This document shows positions 1 to 9,572 of a stretch of 64,000 bases of DNA, one piece after another. Both the position numbers and the translations under genes were made by a program. Positions within the stretch are counted from its first letter, which is position 1, and each line of letters starts with the position of its first letter. Under the pieces are notes generated by a model, which worked only from the letters and a program-made list of their open reading frames with translations, searched no databases and was not told the DNA's origin. Origin of the DNA: Blautia pseudococcoides (GTDB lineage Bacteria; Bacillota; Clostridia; Lachnospirales; Lachnospiraceae); the NCBI RefSeq assembly GCF_001689125.2, contig NZ_CP015405.2, positions 4,676,501-4,740,500 of the forward strand, in the 5' to 3' direction.

Positions 1-46
1 TTAAGCATAAAATGTCCTTTTTGTGCGCTATACAGAGACATACCCA

Positions 47-73
47 TTGACATATATCCAACATTAGTAATAT
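47..73 (+). promoter_or_regulatory. possible promoter of the prepilin-like gene
   Basis: TTGACA at 47-52 is followed, after an unusually short 15-bp spacer, by TAATAT at 68-73. A similar CCATTGACA with a 15-bp spacer occurs before the SARP gene at 1045. Weak support, by pattern only. Confidence 0.3.
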
Positions 74-132
74 GATGGAAACAGAATAAATTTATGTACC
101 GTACATGAATATAAAGAAAGGTAAAACAGGAC

Positions 133-927
133 ATGGCGCGGAAGAAAAGTGATAATCGGGGTTTTACACTGGTAGAATTAATTGTTGTGATTGTAATAAT
201 TTTAATACTTGCCGCATTAGCTGTGCCTTCTATAACCCATTATGTACAGAAGTCAAAGATAGCAAAGTGTGCGAATCAAAGGCATGAGCTGGAGACACAG
301 TTTCAGATTATGGGAACAGATGTGCCGGAAATTGCGCTTTGTGATCAAATAGGGGAAGTTCACGTACTGTTGGGCGATGATATATTGGACTATATGGTCA
401 AGAATGGATACTGTACTGAAGACATAACGGTTTGCCCTGTATATAATGAAAAATATACAGTTGAACTGACTGTGGAATCAGGACAGCAGCAAGTTGACTT
501 TTCTTGTTCCTGTGTTGATAATGTGAAAGGATATGTTTCAATGTGCGGCAGTTATTATAAAGAATTAAGTAGTGCCGGATTTACAAATAGGGAAGCCGTT
601 ATTCAAAAAGTGGCAGATGAAAAAGGATTTTTGAAAATTTCGGACACTATAAAAAATAAAACTGTCTTTGCGGATAAAGATTTATATTGGAAGCCATATT
701 ATTTAGCAGATGGTAAGATGGTACTATACGGAACAACTAATACAGGAAATGCCTGGTCAAATTGGGAAGGCTATCTTATTTATGTCGACGGACAGATATA
801 TCAGAGCACCAATACTGACACAAACGGGAAACCGAAGGATACCAATGTAGCGAGCTTAAAGGATATTAGGGAAAATACATTGGATAAATATCTTGAGGAT
901 AACAAATTTGAAAACATTTCCAAATAA
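133..927 (+). CDS. type IV prepilin-like protein (N-terminal methylation domain)
   Basis: 264 residues. The N-terminus shows a short basic leader and the class III signal GFTLVELIVVIVII, with Gly before Phe for prepilin peptidase cleavage and Glu at +5 for subunit docking, followed by one hydrophobic helix (about residues 10-32). The remainder is soluble, with several cysteines (around residues 45, 69, 92, 98, 133 and 135), and resembles no domain I recognise. No pilus assembly ATPase, PilC-like platform protein or prepilin peptidase is encoded in the window, so this is an orphan pseudopilin. It may use machinery elsewhere, or it may be a membrane-tethered protein with a pilin-type anchor. 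The motif assignment is firm; the function is inferred. Confidence 0.8.
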   Translation: MARKKSDNRGFTLVELIVVIVIILILAALAVPSITHYVQKSKIAKCANQRHELETQFQIMGTDVPEIALCDQIGEVHVLLGDDILDYMVKNGYCTEDITVCPVYNEKYTVELTVESGQQQVDFSCSCVDNVKGYVSMCGSYYKELSSAGFTNREAVIQKVADEKGFLKISDTIKNKTVFADKDLYWKPYYLADGKMVLYGTTNTGNAWSNWEGYLIYVDGQIYQSTNTDTNGKPKDTNVASLKDIRENTLDKYLEDNKFENISK

Positions 928-1044
928 GAGATCAGGACAATCATAGATGCATTACATAAACATGAAATAAGAATAATTTGAATTTATTTGGAAATGAAAT
1001 ACAATTTTTGTAACTGAATGGCAGTTTTGTTGCTGTATATACCA

Positions 1045-1071
1045 TTGACAAACCATAAGACAAATTATAAA
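1045..1071 (+). promoter_or_regulatory. possible promoter of the SARP gene
   Basis: TTGACA at 1045-1050 is followed by an AT-rich stretch containing TATAAA at 1066-1071, a short 15-bp spacer. The rest of 928-1122 is AT-rich and shows nothing else recognisable; the GTAATGC heptamers found before 3085 and 16219 are absent here. Confidence 0.3.
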
Positions 1072-1122
1072 ATTAAAACAAAATATTTTAGGGCTATAAA
1101 ACAAGCGGAGGCGTGCAGATAA

Positions 1123-2385
1123 ATGGGAGAGAGTATGATAGAAGAAAAATTACCGGTTTTAAAAGTGCACATGTTGGGAGGCTTCTCCATGGAATATGGT
1201 GACAGACCCATATCCTTCCGCAGAAATACAGCGACCAAATCAATGAAGCTGCTCCAGATTCTACTCCACTGCGGTGGAAAGGGAATTGCCAGGGTAAAAC
1301 TTTTAGATAATCTGTATGGAAGGGAAGAATTGGCAGATGTATCCAACAATTTAAGGGTAACTTCACATCGGCTAAAGAAAATGCTTGTAGATGCCGGTCT
1401 TCCGGAGTATGATTATATACAGATTAAAAGTGGAATCTACCGCTGGAATGGGCCTATGGAGGCAGAGGTGGATGCCCTTATGTTCTCACACCTTATTGAA
1501 TTAGGGGAAGCGGAAACGGACGAAGAAAAGAAAATACAATATCTCCGCCAGGCCTGTGAAGCTTACCATGGTGAATTCCTGCCGGGACTTTCAGGGGAAG
1601 ATTGGGTTTTGCTGGAGAGCGTGCAGTATAAAAAGAAATACACCCATGCATTGGAAGAAATCTGCGATTATATGTTTAAACGGAGGGAATATGAGACAGT
1701 ATTAAAATTATGTGATACTGCCAGTGAACTCTATCCCTTTGATGAATGGCAGTCTGTGCAGGTAGACTGTCTTATGGCTTTGAACAGGTATAAAGAAGCA
1801 ATCCAGATTTACGAGGATACAGCAAAGCTGTTCTTTGAAGAATTGGGAATCAGTCCTTCTGAAAAAATGATGAATCAGTTCAAGGAAATGAGCGCTAAAA
1901 TGAGCCATAAACCTCAGGCAATCAATGAAATTAAAGGCGGATTGAAAGAAGACGATGAGGAGGACGGTGCGTTTTACTGTAATCTTCCAAGTTTTCGGGA
2001 TGGATACCGTCTTGTAAGGCGGATCATTGAGCGGAGCGGTCAATCTGTGTATCTCATGCTGTGTACCATTACGGATGGCAAAGGTCGTCCAATGGAAAAC
2101 AAAGATAAATTGACAGCCATGTCCGATGAACTGTATCATGCAATCAAACATTGTCTGCGCAGGGGAGATTCATTTACAAAATATAGCCCCACACAGTTTT
2201 TGATTCTTCTGGTAGGAACCAACCAGGAAAACTGTGGAATGATCTTTGACCGTATTTCCCGCTATTTTGCCAGAGAACATAAATCATGGGAACAACATCT
2301 GGAATACTATGTCTCCTCCATAGCTGATGTAGAGAATGACAAATCCAGGATCAGTTTCAGAAGCAATGGATTCCATTGGGATTAA
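1123..2385 (+). CDS. SARP/BTAD-family transcriptional regulator with degenerate GGDEF-like C-terminal domain
   Basis: 420 residues. Residues about 8-100 fit an OmpR/PhoB-type winged helix and 108-255 fit the bacterial transcriptional activator (BTAD) TPR domain, including the typical DVSNNLRVTSHRLKK and YHGEFLPGL stretches. Together these define the SARP family. Residues about 285-415 resemble a diguanylate-cyclase fold: LRRGDSFTKYSPTQFLILL parallels the usual R-GD-ARYGGDEF-LL block, but GGDEF is replaced by SPTQF (355-359), so catalysis is unlikely. A GGAGG site 11 bp upstream supports the ATG at 1123; an ATG at 1135 is an alternative. It lies at the head of the pilus locus and is the natural candidate regulator of the two heptamer-repeat promoters at 2946 and 16074. 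Architecture is seen; the target assignment is inferred. Confidence 0.85.
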   Translation: MGESMIEEKLPVLKVHMLGGFSMEYGDRPISFRRNTATKSMKLLQILLHCGGKGIARVKLLDNLYGREELADVSNNLRVTSHRLKKMLVDAGLPEYDYIQIKSGIYRWNGPMEAEVDALMFSHLIELGEAETDEEKKIQYLRQACEAYHGEFLPGLSGEDWVLLESVQYKKKYTHALEEICDYMFKRREYETVLKLCDTASELYPFDEWQSVQVDCLMALNRYKEAIQIYEDTAKLFFEELGISPSEKMMNQFKEMSAKMSHKPQAINEIKGGLKEDDEEDGAFYCNLPSFRDGYRLVRRIIERSGQSVYLMLCTITDGKGRPMENKDKLTAMSDELYHAIKHCLRRGDSFTKYSPTQFLILLVGTNQENCGMIFDRISRYFAREHKSWEQHLEYYVSSIADVENDKSRISFRSNGFHWD

Positions 2386-2421
2386 CAAAAAAATTCCGGG
2401 AATGACGGGAGAGTGTGGACT

Positions 2422-2871
2422 ATGAACAAAGAAGACAATATAAACATTAATGTATCCGCCCCGAACCTAATTAGCGTTTGTGTGGATACCAGCGACCATG
2501 GGGAGTTTTCGGGACGCCTTTACCAGTGTTACGAGGAAGAGCCGTGGCGTTACAAAAATGTGGTACAGCTCCTGCGTCTTATGGATAATCTTTATGATAT
2601 AATCTCTTATCCCCAGGCTTCCACAGAAAGCCGCAGCTTTGTAAAAAAGGAAAAGGAACCATTACAGAAATTACAGAAACGGGTGCCTCAGGATGAAATC
2701 CTGAAACAGAAAGGGAAAGTTGCTACATTTGTGATCTATGTCCAGTACAGACAGAATGCCACCTGGCAGGGTGAAGTGATTTGGAGTGAAAGAGAATTAA
2801 AGCAGCATTTCAACAGCGCTCTGGAGCTGATAAAACTCATAGACAGTGCTCTTAGAGAATATGATATTTGA
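2422..2871 (+). CDS. ATWQG-family protein with internally duplicated domain (unknown function)
   Basis: 149 residues from ATG 2422, chosen because GGGAG lies 9 bp upstream; a GTG at 2413 is too close. I recognise no named domain. The C-terminal half has FVIYV, then QNATWQGEVIW, then a predicted helix FNSALELIKLIDSAL. The same pattern makes up the small proteins at 3085 and 16219. The N-terminal half looks like a diverged copy of the same unit (ISVCV, GEFSGRLYQ, then VVQLLRLMDNLYD), separated by a Lys/Glu-rich linker, so the protein appears to be a two-domain version of a roughly 45-residue beta-beta-alpha unit. It follows the SARP gene by about 35 bp and precedes a terminator, so it is probably cotranscribed with the regulator. 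Cytoplasmic: no signal peptide or membrane helix. Confidence 0.75.
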   Translation: MNKEDNININVSAPNLISVCVDTSDHGEFSGRLYQCYEEEPWRYKNVVQLLRLMDNLYDIISYPQASTESRSFVKKEKEPLQKLQKRVPQDEILKQKGKVATFVIYVQYRQNATWQGEVIWSERELKQHFNSALELIKLIDSALREYDI

Positions 2872-2882
2872 TATTGGATATG

Positions 2883-2910
2883 CCGCCGGGTTGCCGGCGG
2901 TGTTTTTTTT
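2883..2910 (+). terminator. rho-independent terminator after SARP/ATWQG pair
   Basis: CCGCCGG / CCGGCGG stem with a GTTG loop followed by TGTTTTTTTT. It separates the regulator unit from the pilus operon. Confidence 0.85.
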
Positions 2911-2945
2911 GCGTTTTTTAGGCTGTTTAACGGAATTTTCACAGA

Positions 2946-3030
2946 ACCATTACACAAGAGATAAAGACAATAAAAACTTTTGAAAAAGTAATGCATGTAA
3001 TGCTTTTCGTAATGCTCCTTTAAGTACAAT
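2946..3030 (+). promoter_or_regulatory. P1: heptamer-repeat activator site and promoter of the pilus operon
   Basis: GTAATGC occurs at 2988, 2997 and 3009. The last two are exactly 12 bp apart, and the last ends 9 bp before TACAAT (3025-3030), which acts as the -10. There is no recognisable -35; the repeats occupy that position, as in SARP-activated promoters. An inverted CCATTAC lies at 2947-2953. The same layout, including spacing, recurs at 16074-16157. Binding by the SARP at 1123 is inference. Confidence 0.65.
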
Positions 3031-3084
3031 AAGACCATAGTCAAGTAAATGTAAAAAACTTTACCCAAAGGAGGCGAGAATGTT

Positions 3085-3294
3085 GTGAGTGGCAAAACAA
3101 TAAAAAAAGACAAAGGAACTTTCATTATAAAAATTCATGAATGTCAAAATGCCACATGGCAGGGCAGTGTCCTGTGGGTTGAAGAACAGCAGGAACAATA
3201 TTTTCGCAGCGCCTTGGAGTTATTGAAACTGATAGATGGAGCCATAACCGGAATAGAAGAAAATATAGTAGAAGGAGGAAGCCATGAAAAGTAA
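3085..3294 (+). CDS. small ATWQG-family protein, leader gene of the pilus operon
   Basis: 69 residues from GTG 3085, with AAAGGAGG about 10 bp upstream. It is a single copy of the unit seen in the 2422 gene: FIIKI, then QNATWQGSVLW, an acidic EEQQEQ, then the helix FRSALELLKLIDGAI. No signal peptide or membrane helix. It is the first gene after the P1 promoter, and its end overlaps the start of the adhesin gene by 11 bp, so the two are translationally coupled. Being first and cytoplasmic in a unit of otherwise exported proteins suggests a regulatory or chaperone-like role, but nothing in the sequence proves this. The gene at 16219 occupies the same position in a second unit. Confidence 0.8.
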   Translation: MSGKTIKKDKGTFIIKIHECQNATWQGSVLWVEEQQEQYFRSALELLKLIDGAITGIEENIVEGGSHEK

Positions 3295-6200
3295 TGGGAA
3301 GAAAAGAATATTAGCAATTGTACTTTGCATGGTCCTGATGCTCAGTACTGGCATATCTACTATGGCAGATGGTGGAGCGGCAGCGGAAACAACCTCCACA
3401 CCAGAGAATGCTGCGAATCAGGAACCTGCGGCAGCGAGTGTTGAAGATGAAGCAGTCGGAACAGAACAGGGGCCTGCAGATGAATCTGCTGATCCGGATA
3501 AAGCCACAGAGACAAAGGAAGAGATACCAACAGAAACAAATACACCGGAAAATGCTGATGTACCGAACGGAGACGAGAGCATCGTATCTGGTGTGACGGA
3601 TCTGGTTGGCGGTAATACAGCTCAGGAAGAGACACCTGAGCAGGGAACAGAGGCAAGTAATGAGACTACAGAGCAGGAAACTGAATCTGAAGCAACAGAA
3701 TTAAAACAAGAGTTCATAGACGAGAACGGAAATGTTGCACAGCGTGTAACTGCGAACTTACCGGAAGGCGCATTTCAGGCAAGTGCTTCTGAAATCACAA
3801 TGGAAGTAAATTATCTGGATGAAGACACAGAAAATCATTTAAAGGGATTGATGACAAAAGCTCTTCCGAAAAATGATATTCTCGGTGACTACATACTTTA
3901 TGATATTAAGTTTAAAGTAAACGGAGAAGTCACAGAACCTCAGAAAGAAATCACCATTACATTTGAGGGAAGCGGACTTCGTATAGTAGACACAAAGAAA
4001 GCAAATGTTTTCTACCTGGACCCGGCTGACACGGAAGTGCAGGATGACAAAGATGAGATCATTGAGATCATACAGAAGAATGAGATGATTGAAAATCTTC
4101 AGAATGCAGGACAGAGCGTTGAGAATATTGATGAGTATGATTTGTCTGAGATTTCTGTTAATGCAGATGGAGTTGCAGAGAAGATTCAGATGGAAGGTAG
4201 AACTTCTACAATCTATGGATGTTATGTAGAAGAAACACCGGAACCTGTGCAGACATTAACCTATGAAGATGATGATGTAATTGTTAATGTGGATGCATAT
4301 ACGCTAAATGCAATTCCAGAAGGAATTTCCTTAAAAGTCGTACCAATTCGACCAGACAATAAGGAAACTAAGGAATATTATAACATAGTCGAACAGAAAA
4401 TCCAGGAAAAGGCAGTTAAGGATGCATATGATATCGCAGGTTTTTTAGCGTATGATATAACCTTTATAGATGCTTTGGGAAATAAAGTAGAGCCGGAAGG
4501 AAATGTTAAGGTTTCTATAGACTATAAAAAGGAGATGATTCCGGAAAGTATAGAAAAGGAATCAATAGATAGTACAGAGGTTACAGTTTTACATCTCGAG
4601 GAGAATGATAAGGGTGTAATTAAGAATGTAGTTGATATGAACGAGAGTGATCAAGTCAAGGAAATAAAAACTACAGAAGATAACAAAATCGAAAAGGTAC
4701 AATTTGAGACAGAAAGCTTTTCGGCTTTTACAATAACATGGAAGCAAACAGATCATAAGGTTAATATTACTTTGGTGGACACAAATGGTAATGAGATTAA
4801 TGTATCCAATCCCACGTATTATAATTTTTCCTTATCAAAGGGTGAGACATTTTTAATTGCAAACAAACCAGAAAAATTTAATGAAATAACAGATAAAACA
4901 GGGACGAAGACTTATACTTTTCATCATGCAAGTAATATATGGAACGGTGCTACAACAGGTGGATCCCGAGTTACAGGTTTAAGGGTCAAAGATAAGAAAG
5001 TTCAATGGAGGGATAATAACGGCGGATGGAGAGGATATGATTCAAGAGATAGATATTATTTTATTTATCAACTCTCTGAAGCTACAGGAAATAAATTAAC
5101 AACAAAAGAAACATTAGATCATACTAAAGATGGTATCACCATGAGAATGATAAATTATCCTACACCTGCTAATGGATTAGGTGGCAGCATAGGTGGGAGT
5201 TATACAGAAAATGGTAAGACAGGTAATATTAAAAAGAATCTACTTAAACCGGTGCTTGACCAGGGATTTCCGAGAACAACAAAGGATAATACATCTTTAA
5301 AATCGTTATTTGATAATGGTCTACAAGTAAATCATTTATTTCGTCAAGATATTTATGATGAAACCGGGTATTATGAATACAGTAGTTTTGAAAATTATGC
5401 ATACTTAAACCAAAATACAAAAAATTTCACAGTATATGATCAAATAGGAACTCCAAGTAATGACAATGAATATTTTTATAAAAGAGGTAATTTCATGCCA
5501 TATAACTCTATTGTGGCAGGGAAGCTCTCCTCGAATAAAAATTTATATGATGAAGACGGAAATGGTTTGAAACAAGGTGATCCGAGATTTGGAGAAGATC
5601 TTTATCTGACTCAGGGAACAAATGATTTCTATTTTGGAATGTATATGGAAGCTACTTTCTCTCAGCCAAGAAATGGTTTGGCTGAACATAATAATTCAAA
5701 ATCTCCTATGAGATATGAGTTTAATGGAGATGATGATTTATGGATTTATATTGACGATGTTCTGGTATTAGATATTGGTGGTATTCATGATGCACATTCC
5801 GGTTATATTGATTTTTCTACTGGAGTTGTATGCTGGAAAGATTGCGTAAAGAATGGTACTCCTAAAGAATATAGAACTACAATAAAACAAATGTTCAAAG
5901 ATGCAAACCGGTTACCTGATTCTAAAGGAGTCGAATGGGATGATGATAAAGTAGACCAGTATTTTAATGGTGATACGTTAAAGGATTTTTCCATTCATAC
6001 TTTTAAAATGTTTTATATGGAACGAGGAGCGGGTGCTTCTAATTTACATATGAAAATGAACCTTCCTATTATACCAAAAGATGCTATTGAAGTTGAAAAA
6101 CAGCTTACCAATACTGATAAAGAGAAGTACGCAAATGTTGAATTTGCTTTCCAGGTATGGGCACAAAAGGAGTTGGGTGAAGATACTCAAGGCAACAAGA

Positions 6201-7864
6201 TTTATTCAGATACCGAGTATGAAACATTAAATAGTGCAGTATATAAAAACACGGGAGAATCTGTTGAATTTGCAGAAAGAGAATTTGGGGGTGAATCATA
6301 TAATGATGTATTCATTCTCAAACCCGGTCAAGTGGCACAATTTAAAGACCTTCAGGTAGACCGTAAATATTATGTTGTTGAAGTTGGAGTCAGTGCGAAA
6401 GAATACGATCAAATAATTATCAATGGTGTAGAATATAAAGCTTATAATGAGGATGAACAAATACAAGGGGTTATCCAAGATATCAAGACGGATAAAGCTA
6501 CTGTCCTTGAACGGCCTCGTGTAGTATGTGAAAATAATTGTTCTGCATATAATAGTCGTGAACTTCGCATAACAAAAGGCATGCCGGATGGCCAGACTAC
6601 AAAAGATACCTTTAGTTTCCGGATATTATTAACAAATCAGAATAGTGAACTTGTACCATACGCTAATGGAGACTATTATCTTATGGATAAGAGCGGGAAT
6701 TACTACTATTTCAATGATAAAAATGATTTAGTATCAAATGGACAAGAGGCAAAGGTTTGTGGTAAGACGTCACAAGATGGAATCGTGACAGGTGTTCCGG
6801 TAGGATATACGGTTGTAGTAACTGGAATATTATCGGGGACAAATTTTAAGGTTGATGAAGTAAATTTGGATACAGATGCTTATTTTGATCCTGAAAAAGT
6901 AATTGAAGAAGGTACATGTGCAGAGCCAACAGCAGATGGGGCGGATGGAACCATACTTCTCGGAAAGATAGATGCTCAGGTAAATATCACCAATAGGAAA
7001 AGAGCTAATACTCTCCGCATAAAAAAGGTTGATTCGGAAAATTCCAATGTATTGGCAGGGGCAGAATTTGAACTTCAAAGATGGAGTGAGGAACATAATA
7101 GATTTGAACCTGTTATGAAAGATGATCAGGTGTATAAAGTGATCACAGGTGACGATGGTATGGCAGCATTCGATAATCTGGAAAATGGAAGATATAAGGT
7201 AATTGAAAATAAGGCTCCGGAAGGCTATGTATTAGATGAAAATAATAATAGTTTTGAAGTTACATTGCCTTATACAAAGTTAAATCCTGAAGATCCTTCG
7301 ATTATCGTTGATGAGAACAGTAAACCGGGTGAAGCAGATATCTATTATGTGATAACAAAAACAGTATCAAATATAAGAAAGTCTTGGGAAATAATAAAAC
7401 GCAGTACCAATAGCACCAGTTATTATTTAGAGGGAGCAGAATTTGAGTTAGTGCCGAGTGATAGTGGCGGAAGCAGATATTATGGTAAGTCTAACGCAAG
7501 TGGTAAAGTAATATGGTACTCTGATGAAAAGTTCAATTCATCTGTATCTGAACAAGATATTATTCCGGGTACTTATACTTTAAAAGAAACATGTGCACCT
7601 ACTGGATATGTTTTGAGTAAGGAAACATGGAAGCTTACGCTTGGACAGAATGGTTCTTGGATAAATGCTGAAGGGGTTGTTCAAGGCAATATGATTGAGA
7701 AAGATAATAAGGTTTCTTGTTATTTTGAAAATTCTGTTTTATATGAATTACCTAGTGCAGGCGGTAGAGGTATTTTCGGGTATACGATTGGCGGTGCATT
7801 GCTAATGATGGTAGCAGCCCTAATCTTATATAAAAACAAACGCAGGGAGGTGCTGGAAAATTAA
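3284..7864 (+). CDS. large LPXTG-like cell-wall adhesin / pilus tip protein with fibro-slime and SpaA domains
   Basis: 1526 residues. A Sec signal peptide (about 1-28) is followed by a Thr/Glu-rich low-complexity stalk (30-145). The centre contains a PA14-like fibro-slime domain with the hallmark FNGDDDLWIYIDD (from 813) and GGIHDAHSG. Near the C-terminus are two Cna_B/SpaA-type prealbumin-like repeats (about 1240-1335 and 1365-1480) with AGAEFEL starts and E-box-like endings (VIENKAPEGY, LKETCAPTGY), capable of Lys-Asn isopeptide bonds. The sorting signal is LPSAG (1489-1493), a membrane helix and a basic tail, so sortase should anchor or polymerise it. Size, position before the backbone pilin and the fibro-slime domain suggest the tip adhesin. 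Ligand unknown. Confidence 0.9.
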   Translation: MKSNGKKRILAIVLCMVLMLSTGISTMADGGAAAETTSTPENAANQEPAAASVEDEAVGTEQGPADESADPDKATETKEEIPTETNTPENADVPNGDESIVSGVTDLVGGNTAQEETPEQGTEASNETTEQETESEATELKQEFIDENGNVAQRVTANLPEGAFQASASEITMEVNYLDEDTENHLKGLMTKALPKNDILGDYILYDIKFKVNGEVTEPQKEITITFEGSGLRIVDTKKANVFYLDPADTEVQDDKDEIIEIIQKNEMIENLQNAGQSVENIDEYDLSEISVNADGVAEKIQMEGRTSTIYGCYVEETPEPVQTLTYEDDDVIVNVDAYTLNAIPEGISLKVVPIRPDNKETKEYYNIVEQKIQEKAVKDAYDIAGFLAYDITFIDALGNKVEPEGNVKVSIDYKKEMIPESIEKESIDSTEVTVLHLEENDKGVIKNVVDMNESDQVKEIKTTEDNKIEKVQFETESFSAFTITWKQTDHKVNITLVDTNGNEINVSNPTYYNFSLSKGETFLIANKPEKFNEITDKTGTKTYTFHHASNIWNGATTGGSRVTGLRVKDKKVQWRDNNGGWRGYDSRDRYYFIYQLSEATGNKLTTKETLDHTKDGITMRMINYPTPANGLGGSIGGSYTENGKTGNIKKNLLKPVLDQGFPRTTKDNTSLKSLFDNGLQVNHLFRQDIYDETGYYEYSSFENYAYLNQNTKNFTVYDQIGTPSNDNEYFYKRGNFMPYNSIVAGKLSSNKNLYDEDGNGLKQGDPRFGEDLYLTQGTNDFYFGMYMEATFSQPRNGLAEHNNSKSPMRYEFNGDDDLWIYIDDVLVLDIGGIHDAHSGYIDFSTGVVCWKDCVKNGTPKEYRTTIKQMFKDANRLPDSKGVEWDDDKVDQYFNGDTLKDFSIHTFKMFYMERGAGASNLHMKMNLPIIPKDAIEVEKQLTNTDKEKYANVEFAFQVWAQKELGEDTQGNKIYSDTEYETLNSAVYKNTGESVEFAEREFGGESYNDVFILKPGQVAQFKDLQVDRKYYVVEVGVSAKEYDQIIINGVEYKAYNEDEQIQGVIQDIKTDKATVLERPRVVCENNCSAYNSRELRITKGMPDGQTTKDTFSFRILLTNQNSELVPYANGDYYLMDKSGNYYYFNDKNDLVSNGQEAKVCGKTSQDGIVTGVPVGYTVVVTGILSGTNFKVDEVNLDTDAYFDPEKVIEEGTCAEPTADGADGTILLGKIDAQVNITNRKRANTLRIKKVDSENSNVLAGAEFELQRWSEEHNRFEPVMKDDQVYKVITGDDGMAAFDNLENGRYKVIENKAPEGYVLDENNNSFEVTLPYTKLNPEDPSIIVDENSKPGEADIYYVITKTVSNIRKSWEIIKRSTNSTSYYLEGAEFELVPSDSGGSRYYGKSNASGKVIWYSDEKFNSSVSEQDIIPGTYTLKETCAPTGYVLSKETWKLTLGQNGSWINAEGVVQGNMIEKDNKVSCYFENSVLYELPSAGGRGIFGYTIGGALLMMVAALILYKNKRREVLEN

Positions 7865-7977
7865 ATAATATGAAAACATTTTTCAGCGGTCTCTGTATCG
7901 TGAAAGAGCGAAAGGTAATGCAAAGTAAAAATTAAAATTTAATTGAGTATGCCCCTAAAAAGAAAAGGAGAAAAGAT

Positions 7978-9456
7978 ATGAGTAAAATTAAAAAAGTCTT
8001 AGCTATGTTATTAGCCTTAGCCATGGTTCTGGGAACCACATTAACAACATTTGCAGCAGAAGCAACAGATGGCAATGCAGAAATCAAAATTAATAATGCG
8101 GAGGGTGCAAGATTCGGAACAGTACAGGTAATTGAAGATGACTCTTCTACAGATACTGGTTGGGCGTTTGTAGATGGATATGCACAATATTTTACACAAG
8201 CGAATGCCTTTAATACAGATAATGAGCAAGAAATTATCAAAGGCATGATACATGCACAGAACCCAAACGCTAAAGAAGCTAAAGAAATTGACGGTTTTGC
8301 ACATAAATATGCTGCCGCGTTACAGAATGTATTTGCTACTATTACAGATGAGACTGCAACCGCTACTAATCCTATACCTGTTGAAAATGCAGGCGTTTAT
8401 GTAATCAGAGGATTTGAAGGAGAGGGCATTACATACAGCCCCATGGCAGCATATGTAGGATTTAACTATGTCACCGGAAAACCAAGTGGCATTTTGAATG
8501 CAGAAGAAATCAATGCCAAGAAATCTACAACACATGTTGAAAAAGAGAATAATGACGAAGATAAAGTAGTTGAGATTAACAAACCTGTTACCTATAAAGT
8601 TAATTCTATAGTACCATTTGTTCCTGAGACAGACTCTAATAAGTATTACAGAATTATTGATGAAATTAAAGGCGCAGTATATGAGTTGAAGGATAATGCA
8701 CTTGATGTAAATGTTGTTATTAAAGAAACTAAGGATTCAGAACAGTCAAAATATACAAATACTTATAAAGTTGTGCCTACTACAACAGCAGATAATAACC
8801 AGACATTTGAACTTGATTTAGATGCTCTTTTGGAAGGAAACCCATATGCTAATATGTATATTGAATTATCTTATACTGCAATAGTAAAAGATATGATAGT
8901 TAATAATACTGTATATGCAGGTAAAGGTGAGAACGAGGGTAAAGGGGATTATGGTAGCGATAATGATAAATTAGTTAGCGGTACCGTTACTCTTACAAAA
9001 AAGGATGCAAATGATGAAACTATATTGCTTGCCGGAGCTGAATTTGTATTGACAAAAGTAGTAGATGGCGTAGTAAATTATGCGACAGTTGATAAAACAA
9101 CAAACAAGCTTACGGGATGGACTACAGTAGAAAAGGATGCAACACCTTTAGAAACCAAGGATGATGGAACAGTCACAGTAAACGGTCTTGAAAAAGATGT
9201 TGAATATAAATTCAAAGAAATTAAAGCTCCTGATGGCTATAGCATCAATGAAACAGATGTAACAGTAACATGGGGAGATGTACCAGCTGAATTGGATAAA
9301 CCTGTGGAAGGTATCTCACAAATGTTAGATACGAAGCTTTCCTCTCTTCCTGGAACAGGTGGGATCGGTACAACAATCTTCACCATCGGCGGATGCCTCA
9401 TCATGATTGTAGCAGCAGGTCTCTTCTTCGCAAGCCGCAGAAAATCTGCAAAATAA
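7978..9456 (+). CDS. major (backbone) pilin, isopeptide-forming fimbrial protein
   Basis: 492 residues. Signal peptide about 1-28; an N-terminal domain; an isopeptide-forming D2-type domain (about 195-330, beginning near INKPVTYKVNSIVPFVP); and a SpaA/Cna_B domain (about 335-450) with LAGAEFVLTK and the E-box FKEIKAPDGYS. The sorting signal is LPGTG (457-461), a hydrophobic segment and RRKSAK. A lysine cluster in EINAKKS at the D1/D2 border is a candidate polymerisation lysine, though the classic YPKN pilin motif is not evident. The two class C sortases immediately downstream are the expected polymerases. The strong terminator behind it suggests the backbone is made in excess over them. Confidence 0.9.
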   Translation: MSKIKKVLAMLLALAMVLGTTLTTFAAEATDGNAEIKINNAEGARFGTVQVIEDDSSTDTGWAFVDGYAQYFTQANAFNTDNEQEIIKGMIHAQNPNAKEAKEIDGFAHKYAAALQNVFATITDETATATNPIPVENAGVYVIRGFEGEGITYSPMAAYVGFNYVTGKPSGILNAEEINAKKSTTHVEKENNDEDKVVEINKPVTYKVNSIVPFVPETDSNKYYRIIDEIKGAVYELKDNALDVNVVIKETKDSEQSKYTNTYKVVPTTTADNNQTFELDLDALLEGNPYANMYIELSYTAIVKDMIVNNTVYAGKGENEGKGDYGSDNDKLVSGTVTLTKKDANDETILLAGAEFVLTKVVDGVVNYATVDKTTNKLTGWTTVEKDATPLETKDDGTVTVNGLEKDVEYKFKEIKAPDGYSINETDVTVTWGDVPAELDKPVEGISQMLDTKLSSLPGTGGIGTTIFTIGGCLIMIVAAGLFFASRRKSAK

Positions 9457-9509
9457 TTATAACTACAATTAGTATTCATAATAATTAGCAACAAATCCAA
9501 GCAACAACA

Positions 9510-9543
9510 AAATGCCGGGGCGGACGGCCCGCCCCGGCATTTT
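9510..9543 (+). terminator. terminator/attenuator between major pilin and sortase genes
   Basis: A GC-rich 14-bp stem (AAATGCCGGGGCGG with its complement ending at 9543) around a short loop, followed by only a short T run. No new promoter is obvious before the sortase gene, so it probably acts as a leaky attenuator that lowers sortase relative to pilin. Confidence 0.75.
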
Positions 9544-9572
9544 AGAAAAATACAACAATAAGGAGAGTCCGG

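Noticed and set aside
7912..7925. Single GTAATGC upstream of the major pilin gene
   Set aside because: One copy only, without the 12-bp partner or a -10 at the right distance, so chance is likely.
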